From assembly GCF_049274025.1 (NCBI RefSeq), contig NZ_JBASRV010000056.1: a stretch of 56,908 nucleotides of DNA. One strand, given 5' to 3'. The position numbers and the translations under genes are program-made. Positions within the stretch are counted from its first letter, which is position 1. The number at the start of each line of letters is the position of its first letter. Positions 34,577 through 43,920 of this stretch are shown piece by piece. The notes below the pieces were generated by a model, which did no database searches, was not told where the DNA came from, and saw nothing but the letters and a program-made list of their open reading frames with translations. The stretch comes from Miniphocaeibacter sp012841535 (GTDB lineage: Bacteria > Bacillota > Clostridia > Tissierellales > Peptoniphilaceae).

Positions 34577-34605
34577 ATAATAGTATTAATATTTAGATTT
34601 GTCAA
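34577..34605 (-). promoter_or_regulatory. hrcA operon promoter
   Basis: TTGACA (34605-34600), 17-base spacer, TATTAT (34582-34577) on the minus strand, immediately upstream of CIRCE and just after the hemW stop. Confidence 0.8.
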
Positions 34606-34607
34606 TA

Positions 34608-35744
34608 CTAAATATTAATATCTATAAAAAATTTATTGGAAATATTAAATCCTTCTTCAGTAAAAGACAATCTGTCATTATGAAGGATTAATAGATTTTG
34701 TTTAATATATTCATTAATTATCTTTTCATTTTTCTCAAAAATATCATAATTGTATTCTGATTTTAATTCTTTTAGGCTTAGACCTGTAACGAGTCGCATA
34801 TTCATAATTATTTTTTCAAATATTTTATTATTATAAGTTAAGTATTCTTTTGCTTGAATAGGAAGAACATCTTTATTAATTTTATTTTTATATTCTTTAT
34901 ATCTATATTCATTTGTATATCTATAATTATGAATATAACTTGAAGCTCCAATTCCAAGACCTAAGTATTCATTTACAAGCCAATACTTTAAATTATGTTT
35001 CGATTCAAAACCAGTTACAGCAAAATTTGAAATTTCGTATTGATTTAAATTCATACTATTTAATGAAGATATAATATTTTTATAAAATTTTCTATTTTCA
35101 TCATCTGTTGGAAGTAATAGTTTTTTCTCCTTATATAATTTATTAAATCTGGTATTTTCTTCTATTATTAAATCATAATAAGAAATATGTTTAGGGGAAA
35201 TTTCTTTTATAATTTGCAAATCATTTTTTATATTAGATAATTTTTGTTTTGGAAGCCCCATTATTAAATCTAAACTTAAATTTTTAAATCCCACTTCTTT
35301 TATTATTTCTATGTCATTAATAATTGTTTCAGAACTATGATTTCTTCCTAATATCTTTAAAATATTATCGTTAAAAGTTTGAACTCCTAAGGAAATTCTA
35401 TTAATTCCATAATTAATATAATCATTTAATTTATACTTATCTAATGTATCAGGATTAGTTTCAATGGTAAATTCTATATTTTCTTCAATAAAAAAATATT
35501 TTTTTAATAATAATATTAAATCAATAATATATTTTGAATCTACAAAAGAAGGAGTTCCACCACCAAAATAAATACTGTCTATTGTATAATTTTTAAACTT
35601 ATCTTTGTACATATAAACTTCCTTTTCCAATAGAGAAAAATACTCGCCTATTCTTTTTTCTTGATAAGGCATTGTAATAAAATCACAATAATAACATTTT
35701 TCTTTACAAAATGGAATATGAACATATATACCTAATTTTTTCAT
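34608..35744 (-). CDS. hemW: Radical-SAM heme chaperone HemW (HemN-like)
   Basis: 378 residues. The N-terminal IYVHIPFCKEKCYYCDF holds CxxxCxxC for a [4Fe-4S] cluster, followed by YFGGGTPS and GINRISLGVQTF, then a C-terminal HemN-like domain. It has the short N-terminus of HemW, which binds and transfers heme, rather than true coproporphyrinogen dehydrogenase HemN. Placement between lepA and hrcA is conserved in Firmicutes. Confidence 0.93.
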   Translation of the reverse strand: MKKLGIYVHIPFCKEKCYYCDFITMPYQEKRIGEYFSLLEKEVYMYKDKFKNYTIDSIYFGGGTPSFVDSKYIIDLILLLKKYFFIEENIEFTIETNPDTLDKYKLNDYINYGINRISLGVQTFNDNILKILGRNHSSETIINDIEIIKEVGFKNLSLDLIMGLPKQKLSNIKNDLQIIKEISPKHISYYDLIIEENTRFNKLYKEKKLLLPTDDENRKFYKNIISSLNSMNLNQYEISNFAVTGFESKHNLKYWLVNEYLGLGIGASSYIHNYRYTNEYRYKEYKNKINKDVLPIQAKEYLTYNNKIFEKIIMNMRLVTGLSLKELKSEYNYDIFEKNEKIINEYIKQNLLILHNDRLSFTEEGFNISNKFFIDINI

Positions 35745-35769
35745 TTAACCTCCAAATAACCTTTAAAAA

Positions 35770-35794
35770 AATCTCATAGCAAAGCTATGAGATT
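35770..35794 (-). terminator. Terminator of lepA
   Basis: An 11-bp stem AATCTCATAGC/GCTATGAGATT with loop AAA overlaps the lepA stop; TTTTTTAAAGG follows on the minus strand. Confidence 0.85.
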
Positions 35795-37601
35795 AATCTT
35801 CATCATATTTTAATACCGATAAGAAGGCTTGTTGTGGAACTTCTACAGATCCAATTTGTCTCATTCGTTTCTTTCCTTCTTTTTGTTTTTCTAGTAATTT
35901 TCTTTTTCGTGAAATATCTCCACCGTAACATTTTGCTAAAACGTCTTTTCTTAAAGCTCTTACAGTTTCTCTAGCTATTATTTTAGAACCTATTGAAGCC
36001 TGAATAGGAATTGCAAATTGGTGTCTAGGTATTTCTTCCTTAAGTCTTTCAACGATAATCCTAGCTCTTTCATAAGCCTTTTCACTGTGGACTATTAATG
36101 AAAAAGCATCAACAAGTTCTCCATTTATTAAAATATCCAATTTTACTAATTCGGAAACTTCATAACCTTTTAGTTCATAGTCTAAAGACGCATAACCCTT
36201 TGTTTTTGATTTTAAAGCATCAAAGAAATCGTAAATCACTTCATTTAAAGGTAGAGTATAATTTATGTTTACTCTTTTTTCATCTAAATACTCCATATTT
36301 ACAAATGTTCCCCGTTTGTTTTGACATAATTCCATTATTACTCCAACATAATCTTTTGGAGCCATAATATTTGCATCTACTATAGGCTCTTCCATATACT
36401 CTATTTCAGTAGGTTCAGGAAGATTACTTGGATTTTGTATATTTAACACTTCACCAGTTTTTTTAGTAACCTTATAAATAACCGATGGAGCTGTTGTAAT
36501 AATATTTAAATCAAATTCTCTTTCTAATCGTTCTTGAATTATTTCCATATGTAACAATCCTAAGAAACCACATCTAAATCCAAATCCAAGTGCTACAGAT
36601 GATTCTGGCTCAAAAGTTAGTGAAGCATCATTTACTTGTAATTTCTCTAAAGCTTCCCTAATAGCAGTAAATTCTTCACCTTCAGCAGGATATATACCAC
36701 AATATACCATAGGAGTAACTTTTTTATAGCCTGGTAAAGCCTTGTCAGTAGGATTATTAGCATCTGTTATAGTGTCACCAACTCTTGAATCTTCTACATT
36801 TTTTATACTGGCTACAACATATCCTACATCACCTGCAGTAATCTTATCAGTTACTATACTGGAATTAGTAGTATAACCAACTTCAGTAACTTCAAATTCT
36901 TTACCAGATGACATCATTTTAATATTCATCCCTGGTTTTATTATTCCTTCAAAAACTCTAACATATGACACTACACCTTTATAGGAATCATAGTATGAAT
37001 CGAAAATTAAAGCCTTTAAAGGATTAGAATCATTTCCTTCTGGTGCTGGTATATTATTTACAATATCCTCTAAAACATCTACTATATTAATTCCTTCTTT
37101 AGCAGAAATTTCCGGTATGTTAGAAGCATCCAGCCCTATAATTTCTTCTATTTCATTTTTTGCATATTCAATATCTGCAGAAGGTAAATCAATTTTATTA
37201 ATAACAGGAAGAATTTCTAAATCTTGGTCTATAGCTAAGTAAACATTTGCTAACGTTTGGGCTTCAACTCCCTGTGTAGCATCGACAATTAAGACAGCTC
37301 CTTCACAAGCAGCCAAACTTCTCGACACTTCATAGTTAAAGTCTACATGACCTGGAGTATCAATTAAATTTAGTATATATTCTTCTCCATCTAAAGACTT
37401 ATAAAATAATTTTACAGCCTTTAGTTTTATTGTAATTCCTCTTTCTTTCTCTAAGTCCATACTATCTAATACTTGACTTTCCATTTCTCGTTTAGTCAAC
37501 ATTCCGGTTTCTTCAATTAGTCTATCAGCTAATGTGGACTTACCATGATCAATATGTGCAATTATTGAAAAATTTCTTATATTTGATTTTTTTATATTCA
37601 T
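35793..37601 (-). CDS. lepA: Elongation factor 4 (LepA), back-translocating GTPase
   Basis: Ribosomal GTPase thought to act in initiation/30S biogenesis or in rescuing mistranslocated ribosomes. 602 residues: G domain with IAHIDHGKST near residue 15, DTPGHVDF and NKIDLP; EF-G-like domains II, III and V; and the LepA-specific C-terminal domain with KCYGGDISRKRKLL. Normal length. It follows the two signal peptidases by 11 bases. Confidence 0.97.
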   Translation of the reverse strand: MNIKKSNIRNFSIIAHIDHGKSTLADRLIEETGMLTKREMESQVLDSMDLEKERGITIKLKAVKLFYKSLDGEEYILNLIDTPGHVDFNYEVSRSLAACEGAVLIVDATQGVEAQTLANVYLAIDQDLEILPVINKIDLPSADIEYAKNEIEEIIGLDASNIPEISAKEGINIVDVLEDIVNNIPAPEGNDSNPLKALIFDSYYDSYKGVVSYVRVFEGIIKPGMNIKMMSSGKEFEVTEVGYTTNSSIVTDKITAGDVGYVVASIKNVEDSRVGDTITDANNPTDKALPGYKKVTPMVYCGIYPAEGEEFTAIREALEKLQVNDASLTFEPESSVALGFGFRCGFLGLLHMEIIQERLEREFDLNIITTAPSVIYKVTKKTGEVLNIQNPSNLPEPTEIEYMEEPIVDANIMAPKDYVGVIMELCQNKRGTFVNMEYLDEKRVNINYTLPLNEVIYDFFDALKSKTKGYASLDYELKGYEVSELVKLDILINGELVDAFSLIVHSEKAYERARIIVERLKEEIPRHQFAIPIQASIGSKIIARETVRALRKDVLAKCYGGDISRKRKLLEKQKEGKKRMRQIGSVEVPQQAFLSVLKYDED

Positions 37602-37612
37602 TAAATCCCCTA

Positions 37613-38155
37613 CTAATTAATATTTAAATTTCCAAACTTATTAAAAGGATAAAACCTAAAAAAAGCAATACCTACAATAGAATCTTTTTTTATTGGACCA
37701 AATAATCTACTATCATCACTTTTTGGTCTATTATCACCTAGAACAAACACCTCATCATTTTTGATTTCCCAATAATATTCAGACTCTATTTTTGTTTCAC
37801 CATTAGTGCTGGTGTATTCTTCAGTAAGCAAATTTTGATTTACATATACCCTATTTTCTATTATTTCTACAATATCTCCCTCTAAAGCAATAACTCGCTT
37901 AATATAGTTATCATCATTTTTATTATAAGGATTATGGAATTCTACAATATCACCATATTCTATATTGTCTACTAAAAATCCTATTTTATTAATTAATAAT
38001 CTATCATTAGTCTTCAAGGTAGGTTCCATACTTGACCCCTTTACTATTGTCTGACTAAAAATAAAGGTATTAATTAATACAGCTAAAATTAAAGTTAGGA
38101 CAATTAGAAATATCCACTCTAAAAATTCGGATTTTTCTCTACTATTATCGTTCAT
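37613..38155 (-). CDS. lepB: Signal peptidase I (paralogue 1)
   Basis: Cleaves signal peptides of exported proteins at the outer membrane face. 180 residues: one N-terminal membrane segment (about 12-34), catalytic Ser42 in GSSMEPTL, general base Lys86 in YIKRVIALEGD, then the S26 motifs YVNQ, GDNRPKSDDSR and GPI. It is closely similar to the next gene, which it follows after 14 bases; together they look like a tandem duplication. Confidence 0.95.
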   Translation of the reverse strand: MNDNSREKSEFLEWIFLIVLTLILAVLINTFIFSQTIVKGSSMEPTLKTNDRLLINKIGFLVDNIEYGDIVEFHNPYNKNDDNYIKRVIALEGDIVEIIENRVYVNQNLLTEEYTSTNGETKIESEYYWEIKNDEVFVLGDNRPKSDDSRLFGPIKKDSIVGIAFFRFYPFNKFGNLNIN

Positions 38156-38169
38156 AATTTCACCATAAA

Positions 38170-38706
38170 TTATTTTATTAATCCAATTTTCGAGAAGGGA
38201 TAAAATCTAAAAAATGCTATCCCTACAATAGAATCTTTTTCTATAGGTCCAAAAGCTCTACTATCGTTACTATTTGGCCTGTTGTCTCCTAGTACAAAAA
38301 CCTCATCCTTTCCTACTTCCCAATAGGATTCTGCTCCAAAAGTTGTAAAACCATTTTCTGTACTAGTATATTCTTCTTTTAAGGGCTTGTTATTAACATG
38401 TACAATATTGTTTTTTATTTCTACTACATCTCCCTCTAGTGCTATTACTCTCTTTATAAAATCTTCTTTTTCATTATGAGGGTTATGGAATTCGACAATA
38501 TCACCGTATTTTAAATCATCGACCATAAAACTTATTCTATTTACAAGTAGTCTATCATTTGTTTTTAAGGTAGGTTCCATACTAGAACCATTTACTAGAG
38601 TAGAACTTAATACGAAGTATCTTATAATTAAAGCTAGTATTACAGCTACAATAATCATAATAATCCACTCAAAAAATTCAGACTTAACTTTTTTACTACT
38701 ATTCAT
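38170..38706 (-). CDS. lepB: Signal peptidase I (paralogue 2)
   Basis: 178 residues: membrane segment at about 12-36, catalytic Ser42 in GSSMEPTL, general base Lys85 in FIKRVIALEGD, GDNRPNSNDSR and GPIEKDSIVGIAFFRFYPF. The residues differ from paralogue 1 mostly in the membrane segment and the loop around 80-120. It starts a lepB-lepB-lepA transcription unit; an extended -10 promoter lies at 38755-38763. Confidence 0.95.
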   Translation of the reverse strand: MNSSKKVKSEFFEWIIMIIVAVILALIIRYFVLSSTLVNGSSMEPTLKTNDRLLVNRISFMVDDLKYGDIVEFHNPHNEKEDFIKRVIALEGDVVEIKNNIVHVNNKPLKEEYTSTENGFTTFGAESYWEVGKDEVFVLGDNRPNSNDSRAFGPIEKDSIVGIAFFRFYPFSKIGLIK

Positions 38707-38754
38707 TCTTACGCTCCTGCATTTAAGTATATATTTAAAATAAATCCATTAATA

Positions 38755-38763
38755 ATTATAACA
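38755..38763 (-). promoter_or_regulatory. lepB promoter (extended -10)
   Basis: TGTTATAAT on the minus strand fits the extended -10 pattern TGnTATAAT; no good -35 is seen. It is back-to-back with the rpsT promoter. Confidence 0.5.
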
Positions 38764-38772
38764 TAAATTCTC

Positions 38773-38801
38773 TTGATTTTTGTTTTTTGCTATTATATAA
38801 T
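38773..38801 (+). promoter_or_regulatory. rpsT promoter
   Basis: TTGATT (38773-38778), 17-base spacer, TATAAT (38796-38801), giving a leader of about 20 bases before the rpsT ribosome binding site. Confidence 0.75.
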
Positions 38802-38829
38802 AACAATGTTATGTTTAGGAGGTGAAATA

Positions 38830-39093
38830 ATGGCAAATATTAAATCAGCAATTAAAAGAATAGATGTAACTAAAAGACAAACTTTAGAAAATAAAGCAAG
38901 AAAATCTGAAATTAAAACTTATATTAAAAAATTTGAAGATGCTATTTCTTCTAATGATTTTGATGAAGCAAAAAGCTTATTAAGGGTTATAGATAAAAAA
39001 TTAAAGAAGGCTACTTCAAAAAATGTTCTTCATAAAAACACAGCTTCTAGACAATTAAGTAAACTTTCAAAAAAATTAAATTCATCTAAATAG
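38830..39093 (+). CDS. rpsT: 30S ribosomal protein S20
   Basis: Primary 16S rRNA-binding protein. 87 residues of basic helix, beginning MANIKSAIKRI and containing KNVLHKNTASRQLSKL. I start at the ATG at 38830 with AGGAGGTG just before it; longer frames upstream have no support. It is the only plus-strand gene in its neighbourhood, in the usual Firmicute position between lepA and holA, with its own promoter and terminator. Confidence 0.97.
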   Translation: MANIKSAIKRIDVTKRQTLENKARKSEIKTYIKKFEDAISSNDFDEAKSLLRVIDKKLKKATSKNVLHKNTASRQLSKLSKKLNSSK

Positions 39094-39101
39094 GTTTTAT
39101 T

Positions 39102-39134
39102 GAGATAATGTAAAAGGATCCATTACATTATCTC
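39102..39134 (+). terminator. Terminator of rpsT
   Basis: GAGATAATGTAA/TTACATTATCTC, 12-bp stem with a 9-base loop, then TTTTTTTATT on the plus strand. Confidence 0.88.
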
Positions 39135-39148
39135 TTTTTTTATTAAAA

Positions 39149-40141
39149 TTATTTCAATAAATTTATTATATAATTTTCTACAATATAGTTAGAATTTACT
39201 GATGTAGATTTTAATAAAACCTCAGTATTGTAGGAATTATGGATTCCTGTTTTTAAAGTATCATATTTCCATAAATTTATAACAGATTTAATTTTTTTTA
39301 TTTCAAAGCTAGATATTGAAAAATCTTTGCTAATATTATGTTCTGACATATTTAGTCTAGTTCCTTCTTTAACAATTATGATATTTCTAATAAGTCTTAC
39401 TATCATATAAAAAATCCTAAAAGGATCATTACTATTAATAAGTAATTCATTATAAAGTTTTATAGAACTAGATATGTTTTTTGTAGAAATAGCATCTGTT
39501 AATTTAAAAATGTTATTTTCAAAAGAATCTGTAAAAACATCATCTACTATTTTCTTAGTAATTTTTACTTTAATATTTTTTAATTTCTCAAGTTCGTTAT
39601 TAACATTGTATAGATTTTTATTAAAATCTTTATTTAAATAGGCAGTCTTATCAATTATATAGTCAATAGTATTTAAGTTATAATCTAAAGAGTTTTTTTT
39701 AAAAAATTCTTTAATATACTTTTCTAGTTCTGAATAATTAAACTTTTTAAATTGTTTTAATGTCCCATATTTTTCGATTTTTTTAAAAAATTTTCCTTTA
39801 AAGGGTTTATCTAAATAGGAATTTATAATTATATTATTGTAATTTGAAATATTATCAATATAATTATATAGATTATCAATGAATTCAGAATTTGATGAAA
39901 TTCCTTTTTTACTGGTATCTAAATCATCAATAATAATTATTTTGTTTTCATCAAATAGAGGTAAGGTTTCTAATGCATTTACAATAGAATCAAATTTTAG
40001 TTTTTTAGATTCAAATTTTATTAAATTAAAATCTAAGAATTCTTTATTCAGTGTTTTATCTATTATTGCTTTATTAAATTTATCGATTAAAAATTTTTCC
40101 TCACCATAAATTAAATATATATTTTTTTTAAAGTTCTCCAT
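39149..40141 (-). CDS. holA: DNA polymerase III delta subunit
   Basis: Opens and loads the beta clamp as part of the clamp-loader complex. 330 residues with the HolA pattern: N-terminal NIYLIYGEEKFLID, IIIDDLD where the Walker B would be, then NNIFKLTDAI and YMIVRLIRNI in the collar domain. It overlaps comEC by 14 bases; comEC-holA adjacent to rpsT is conserved. Confidence 0.93.
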   Translation of the reverse strand: MENFKKNIYLIYGEEKFLIDKFNKAIIDKTLNKEFLDFNLIKFESKKLKFDSIVNALETLPLFDENKIIIIDDLDTSKKGISSNSEFIDNLYNYIDNISNYNNIIINSYLDKPFKGKFFKKIEKYGTLKQFKKFNYSELEKYIKEFFKKNSLDYNLNTIDYIIDKTAYLNKDFNKNLYNVNNELEKLKNIKVKITKKIVDDVFTDSFENNIFKLTDAISTKNISSSIKLYNELLINSNDPFRIFYMIVRLIRNIIIVKEGTRLNMSEHNISKDFSISSFEIKKIKSVINLWKYDTLKTGIHNSYNTEVLLKSTSVNSNYIVENYIINLLK

Positions 40142-42500
40142 ATTCCATCCTATTATAGTAGTTTTTTAATATTATAATTAATATTAGTCCATATATAGTG
40201 TATATTAAATTAGTAGAATTTAAAATATTGTATTTTATAATTTCATTATATTTATAAATATTATAATTGTTTTTATAAAAATCTATTATTACAATTCCAT
40301 CTTTGTCAGTTCTTTTTATATTTATATTATTTTCCATATATCTTTTTATTACTTCATCGTTTGGCAAGTTATATATATTGTTTTTCCCGACAGATAATAA
40401 TGCATCTTTAGGGTCTACCGAATTAATAAATTCTATAGTAGAACTTGTTTTAGATCCATGATGTGGTATTTTTAGAATATCACTTTTAAGATTTTTATAA
40501 AGTATATTTTCTTCTACTTCTTTTGAAATATCTCCAGTGAGAAGAATTGTGTTGGTGTAAATTTTGATTTTTAAAATTACCGATTTACTATTTTCATCAT
40601 TATGCTTTTCATTTTGTCCTATTACTTGTATTTTTAGGTTTTCTAAATCAATATTTTCATCATTTTTTAACTCAAAATAAAAATCGTTTTTTATATTATA
40701 TTTTTCTTTTATTATATCTGCCCCACCGATTCTTCCAAATATTGGTATATTGCCAAAATTATCTAATAGGATTCCAATATTTCCTGCATGGTCCTCATCA
40801 AAATGAGATAGAAAAACAGCATCTATTTCCTTGATTTTTTCATATTTTAAAAAATTTATCAGTCTTTCTCCAGAAGTATTATATCCTTTAAAATAAGAAC
40901 CTCCAGTATCAAATAAGATATTATAGTTTTTACTTTCTAATAAAAAGCAGTCACCCTGTCCTATATTTATCATACTAAACTTTATTGGACTATGATAAAT
41001 TGTGCAAAAAAATAAAAAGATTAAATGAAAGGGTATTAATTTAATAAATATATAAAAAAACTTCTTACTATTCCTTTTAAAATAATAGAAATTATATGAA
41101 ATTGTTAAAATTAATAGTATTGATATATAAATTATAACTATATTATACAAGTTTAAATACATACCTCTATTGAATTTTTCAAAAATATTATTTATACCTA
41201 CTATACAATATGTGGCAATATTATATAGTAAATTTATTATTGATATAAAAATCGTATTTACTATAGGTACAAGGGAAAGGCACATATATATAACAGATAT
41301 ATTTATTATAATAGTTAATAATGGTATTACTATAATATTTCCTAGAAAAAAAGCCATTGAAAAATTTCTAAAATAAAAAATTTGTAGTGGAATTATTAAT
41401 ATATTAATAGCTAAAGTCAAATATAGGATATTTAAAATACTACTGTTAGCATAATTTTTATTTTTTAGTAAAGGATATATTAGTGCAATTCCTAAAACTG
41501 ACAAAAATGAAAATTGAAATCCTAGGTCAAATATGCTCCAAGGATTAATGAGTAATATCAAAATTGCAGACACGGATATGGTTTTTATTTGGACTTTAGC
41601 TTTCATATATATACTTGATAAAAAATCAATAAATATGAAAATAAAGGCTCTAATAGAGGACATAGGAAATCCAATTAATAGACAATATATAAATATTATT
41701 ACTAAGGTTAAGATTCTTTTAATATTTCTATTAACAATAATGAAATTTAAACAAAATAGTAAAAGTGACTGAAGTATGATTATATGTAGCCCACTAACGG
41801 ATAAAATATGCATTATTCCTAGATTTTTGTATAGATTAGTATATTCCCCTGGTAAAAAATTATTTCCTGTTATAACTGAATATAGGAAGTCCTTACTATT
41901 AGGATTTAATTTAGATAAGACTTTATTAATTTTTGTAAAAAAGTTACCTCTAGCTGTAAGTAATAAATTATTACTTTTACCAATAACTTGTAAATCATTT
42001 GTATAGGAGTAATAAAATATATTATTTGAAATTAAATAATTATAATAATTAAATTCACCAGGGTTGAAGTTTTCAATAGGAACAAATAATTTATTTGTAA
42101 ATTCTATTTTATCTCCAACAGAAAGATTGTTTTTTTTACCATCATAATAGACGATTATGTCGTCGGTATTTAGACTAGAGTCAAGTAATACATTTGTAAT
42201 AATTAAGGTTGTTTTATCTTCATCTTTTTTCAAACTTTTTATTTCACCAGAAATTATATAGTGATTTCCATCTAATTCAGGATTTAATTTATTTAAAGAA
42301 TTATTATAGTTAAATAATGACAATATAGTTAAAATTAAGGCCAGCCCTAAATAATTTAAATTCTTACTTTTTAAAAAGAATAGAAAAATTCCTAAAAACA
42401 ATATTACAATTAAAATATTTTTAGGTAAATTTAAAATACTATTTAAAATAATTCCCAATAATAATATTATTGCTATAATAAGAGCTGGATATTTTTTCAT
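40128..42500 (-). CDS. comEC: ComEC/Rec2 DNA-uptake channel
   Basis: Channel for single-stranded DNA across the membrane during transformation. 790 residues: an N-terminal OB-like soluble region between membrane helices (about 75-190), the Competence domain with many membrane segments (about 210-500), including HILSVSGLHI and PMSSIRAFIFI, and a C-terminal metallo-beta-lactamase-like domain (about 515-740) with SHFDEDHAGN and PHHGSKTS intact. A comEA gene lies at 56123-56701, unusually far away. Whether the organism is transformable is unknown. Confidence 0.93.
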   Translation of the reverse strand: MKKYPALIIAIILLLGIILNSILNLPKNILIVILFLGIFLFFLKSKNLNYLGLALILTILSLFNYNNSLNKLNPELDGNHYIISGEIKSLKKDEDKTTLIITNVLLDSSLNTDDIIVYYDGKKNNLSVGDKIEFTNKLFVPIENFNPGEFNYYNYLISNNIFYYSYTNDLQVIGKSNNLLLTARGNFFTKINKVLSKLNPNSKDFLYSVITGNNFLPGEYTNLYKNLGIMHILSVSGLHIIILQSLLLFCLNFIIVNRNIKRILTLVIIFIYCLLIGFPMSSIRAFIFIFIDFLSSIYMKAKVQIKTISVSAILILLINPWSIFDLGFQFSFLSVLGIALIYPLLKNKNYANSSILNILYLTLAINILIIPLQIFYFRNFSMAFFLGNIIVIPLLTIIINISVIYMCLSLVPIVNTIFISIINLLYNIATYCIVGINNIFEKFNRGMYLNLYNIVIIYISILLILTISYNFYYFKRNSKKFFYIFIKLIPFHLIFLFFCTIYHSPIKFSMINIGQGDCFLLESKNYNILFDTGGSYFKGYNTSGERLINFLKYEKIKEIDAVFLSHFDEDHAGNIGILLDNFGNIPIFGRIGGADIIKEKYNIKNDFYFELKNDENIDLENLKIQVIGQNEKHNDENSKSVILKIKIYTNTILLTGDISKEVEENILYKNLKSDILKIPHHGSKTSSTIEFINSVDPKDALLSVGKNNIYNLPNDEVIKRYMENNINIKRTDKDGIVIIDFYKNNYNIYKYNEIIKYNILNSTNLIYTIYGLILIIILKNYYNRMEYGEL

Positions 42501-42568
42501 AAAACACCTTTATAATAAATATTACAACTATTATATCAAATAAAAATTTAAAATTCAGATACAAAAAA

Positions 42569-42608
42569 ACACTAAAAAGAGAAATAATTCTATTTCTCTT
42601 TTTAGTGT
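42569..42608 (-). terminator. Terminator of the glycolytic operon
   Basis: A perfect 18-bp stem, one of the longest in the window, beginning ACACTAAAAAGAG with a 4-base loop, then TTTTTTTGT on the minus strand, 16 bases after the eno stop. Confidence 0.9.
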
Positions 42609-42624
42609 CAATAATATAGTTATA

Positions 42625-43911
42625 TTATTTTTTTAAATTATAGAAAGTACTTAAACCATCATATTTTGAATTATCATCTAAATAATCTTCAATTCTTAAT
42701 AATTGGTTGTATTTAGCAATTCTATCAGTTCTAGATGCTGAACCTGTTTTAATTTGACCAGCATTTGTAGCAACTGCTAAATCAGCTATTGTAGTGTCTT
42801 CTGTTTCTCCAGATCTATGGGAAATTACTGCAGTATATCCGTTTCTTTTAGCTAATTCAATAGCATCAAGAGTTTCAGTAATTGTTCCAATTTGATTTAA
42901 TTTTATTAAAATTGAGTTGGCTATTCCTAAGTTAATTCCTTTTTCTAATCTTTCAACATTAGTTACAAAAAGGTCGTCCCCTACTAATTGTACTTTTTCG
43001 CCTAAAACATCAGTTAGTTTTTTCCAGCCATCCCAGTCATCTTCTGCTAAACCATCTTCAATGGATATAATAGGGAATTTTTCTACTAATCCTTTGTAGT
43101 AGTCAATTAATTCATCAGTAGTTCTTACTACACCTTCTCCTTTGAAATTATATTTCCCATCTACAAACATTTCAGAAGAAGCAACGTCTAAAGCTAAAAC
43201 AATATCTGATCCAGGCTCATAACCTGCTTTTTTTATAGCTGTTACAATAGTTTCTAATGCTTCTTCATTAGAACTTAAGTTAGGAGCAAATCCTCCTTCG
43301 TCACCTACAGCAGTGTTTAATCCTTTTTCTTTTAATACTGATTTTAAGCTATGGAATACTTCTGTTCCCATTCTTAAACCCTCTTTAAAGTTAGGTGCAC
43401 CTACAGGCATAACCATAAATTCTTGAATATCTACATTATTGTCAGCATGTTCTCCACCATTTAGAATATTCATCATAGGTACAGGAAGTGTCTTAGAATT
43501 TACTCCTCCTATGTATTCATATAATTGCATTCCTAAATCATCTGCAGCAGCTTTAGCAACAGCCATAGATACTCCAAGTATTGCATTAGCACCTAATTTT
43601 CCTTTATTACTTGTTCCATCTAAAGCTATCATTGCATTGTCAATACCGATTTGATCAAATACTGACCAGCCAACAATTTCATCAGCAATAATATCATTAA
43701 CATTATCTACTGCTTTAGTAACACCTTTTCCTAAATATCTACTTTTATCTCCATCTCTTAACTCAACTGCTTCATGTGCTCCAGTAGATGCTCCTGAAGG
43801 AACCATAGCTAATCCCACAGCTCCTGAATCGGTTGTTACTTCAACTTCGACAGTTGGATTTCCTCTTGAATCTAATACTTCCCTTGCATATATGTCTATA
43901 ATTGTACTCAT
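42625..43911 (-). CDS. eno: Enolase
   Basis: Converts 2-phosphoglycerate to phosphoenolpyruvate; also a degradosome/moonlighting protein in many Firmicutes. 428 residues with the N-terminal YAREVLDSRGNPTVEVEV, the Mg-binding Asp/Glu residues in ALDVAS, SIEDGLAEDDWDGW and VGDDLFVTN, and SHRSGETEDTTIADLAV. Last gene of cggR-gap-pgk-tpiA-gpmI-eno. Confidence 0.98.
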   Translation of the reverse strand: MSTIIDIYAREVLDSRGNPTVEVEVTTDSGAVGLAMVPSGASTGAHEAVELRDGDKSRYLGKGVTKAVDNVNDIIADEIVGWSVFDQIGIDNAMIALDGTSNKGKLGANAILGVSMAVAKAAADDLGMQLYEYIGGVNSKTLPVPMMNILNGGEHADNNVDIQEFMVMPVGAPNFKEGLRMGTEVFHSLKSVLKEKGLNTAVGDEGGFAPNLSSNEEALETIVTAIKKAGYEPGSDIVLALDVASSEMFVDGKYNFKGEGVVRTTDELIDYYKGLVEKFPIISIEDGLAEDDWDGWKKLTDVLGEKVQLVGDDLFVTNVERLEKGINLGIANSILIKLNQIGTITETLDAIELAKRNGYTAVISHRSGETEDTTIADLAVATNAGQIKTGSASRTDRIAKYNQLLRIEDYLDDNSKYDGLSTFYNLKK

Positions 43912-43920
43912 TATAACCTC

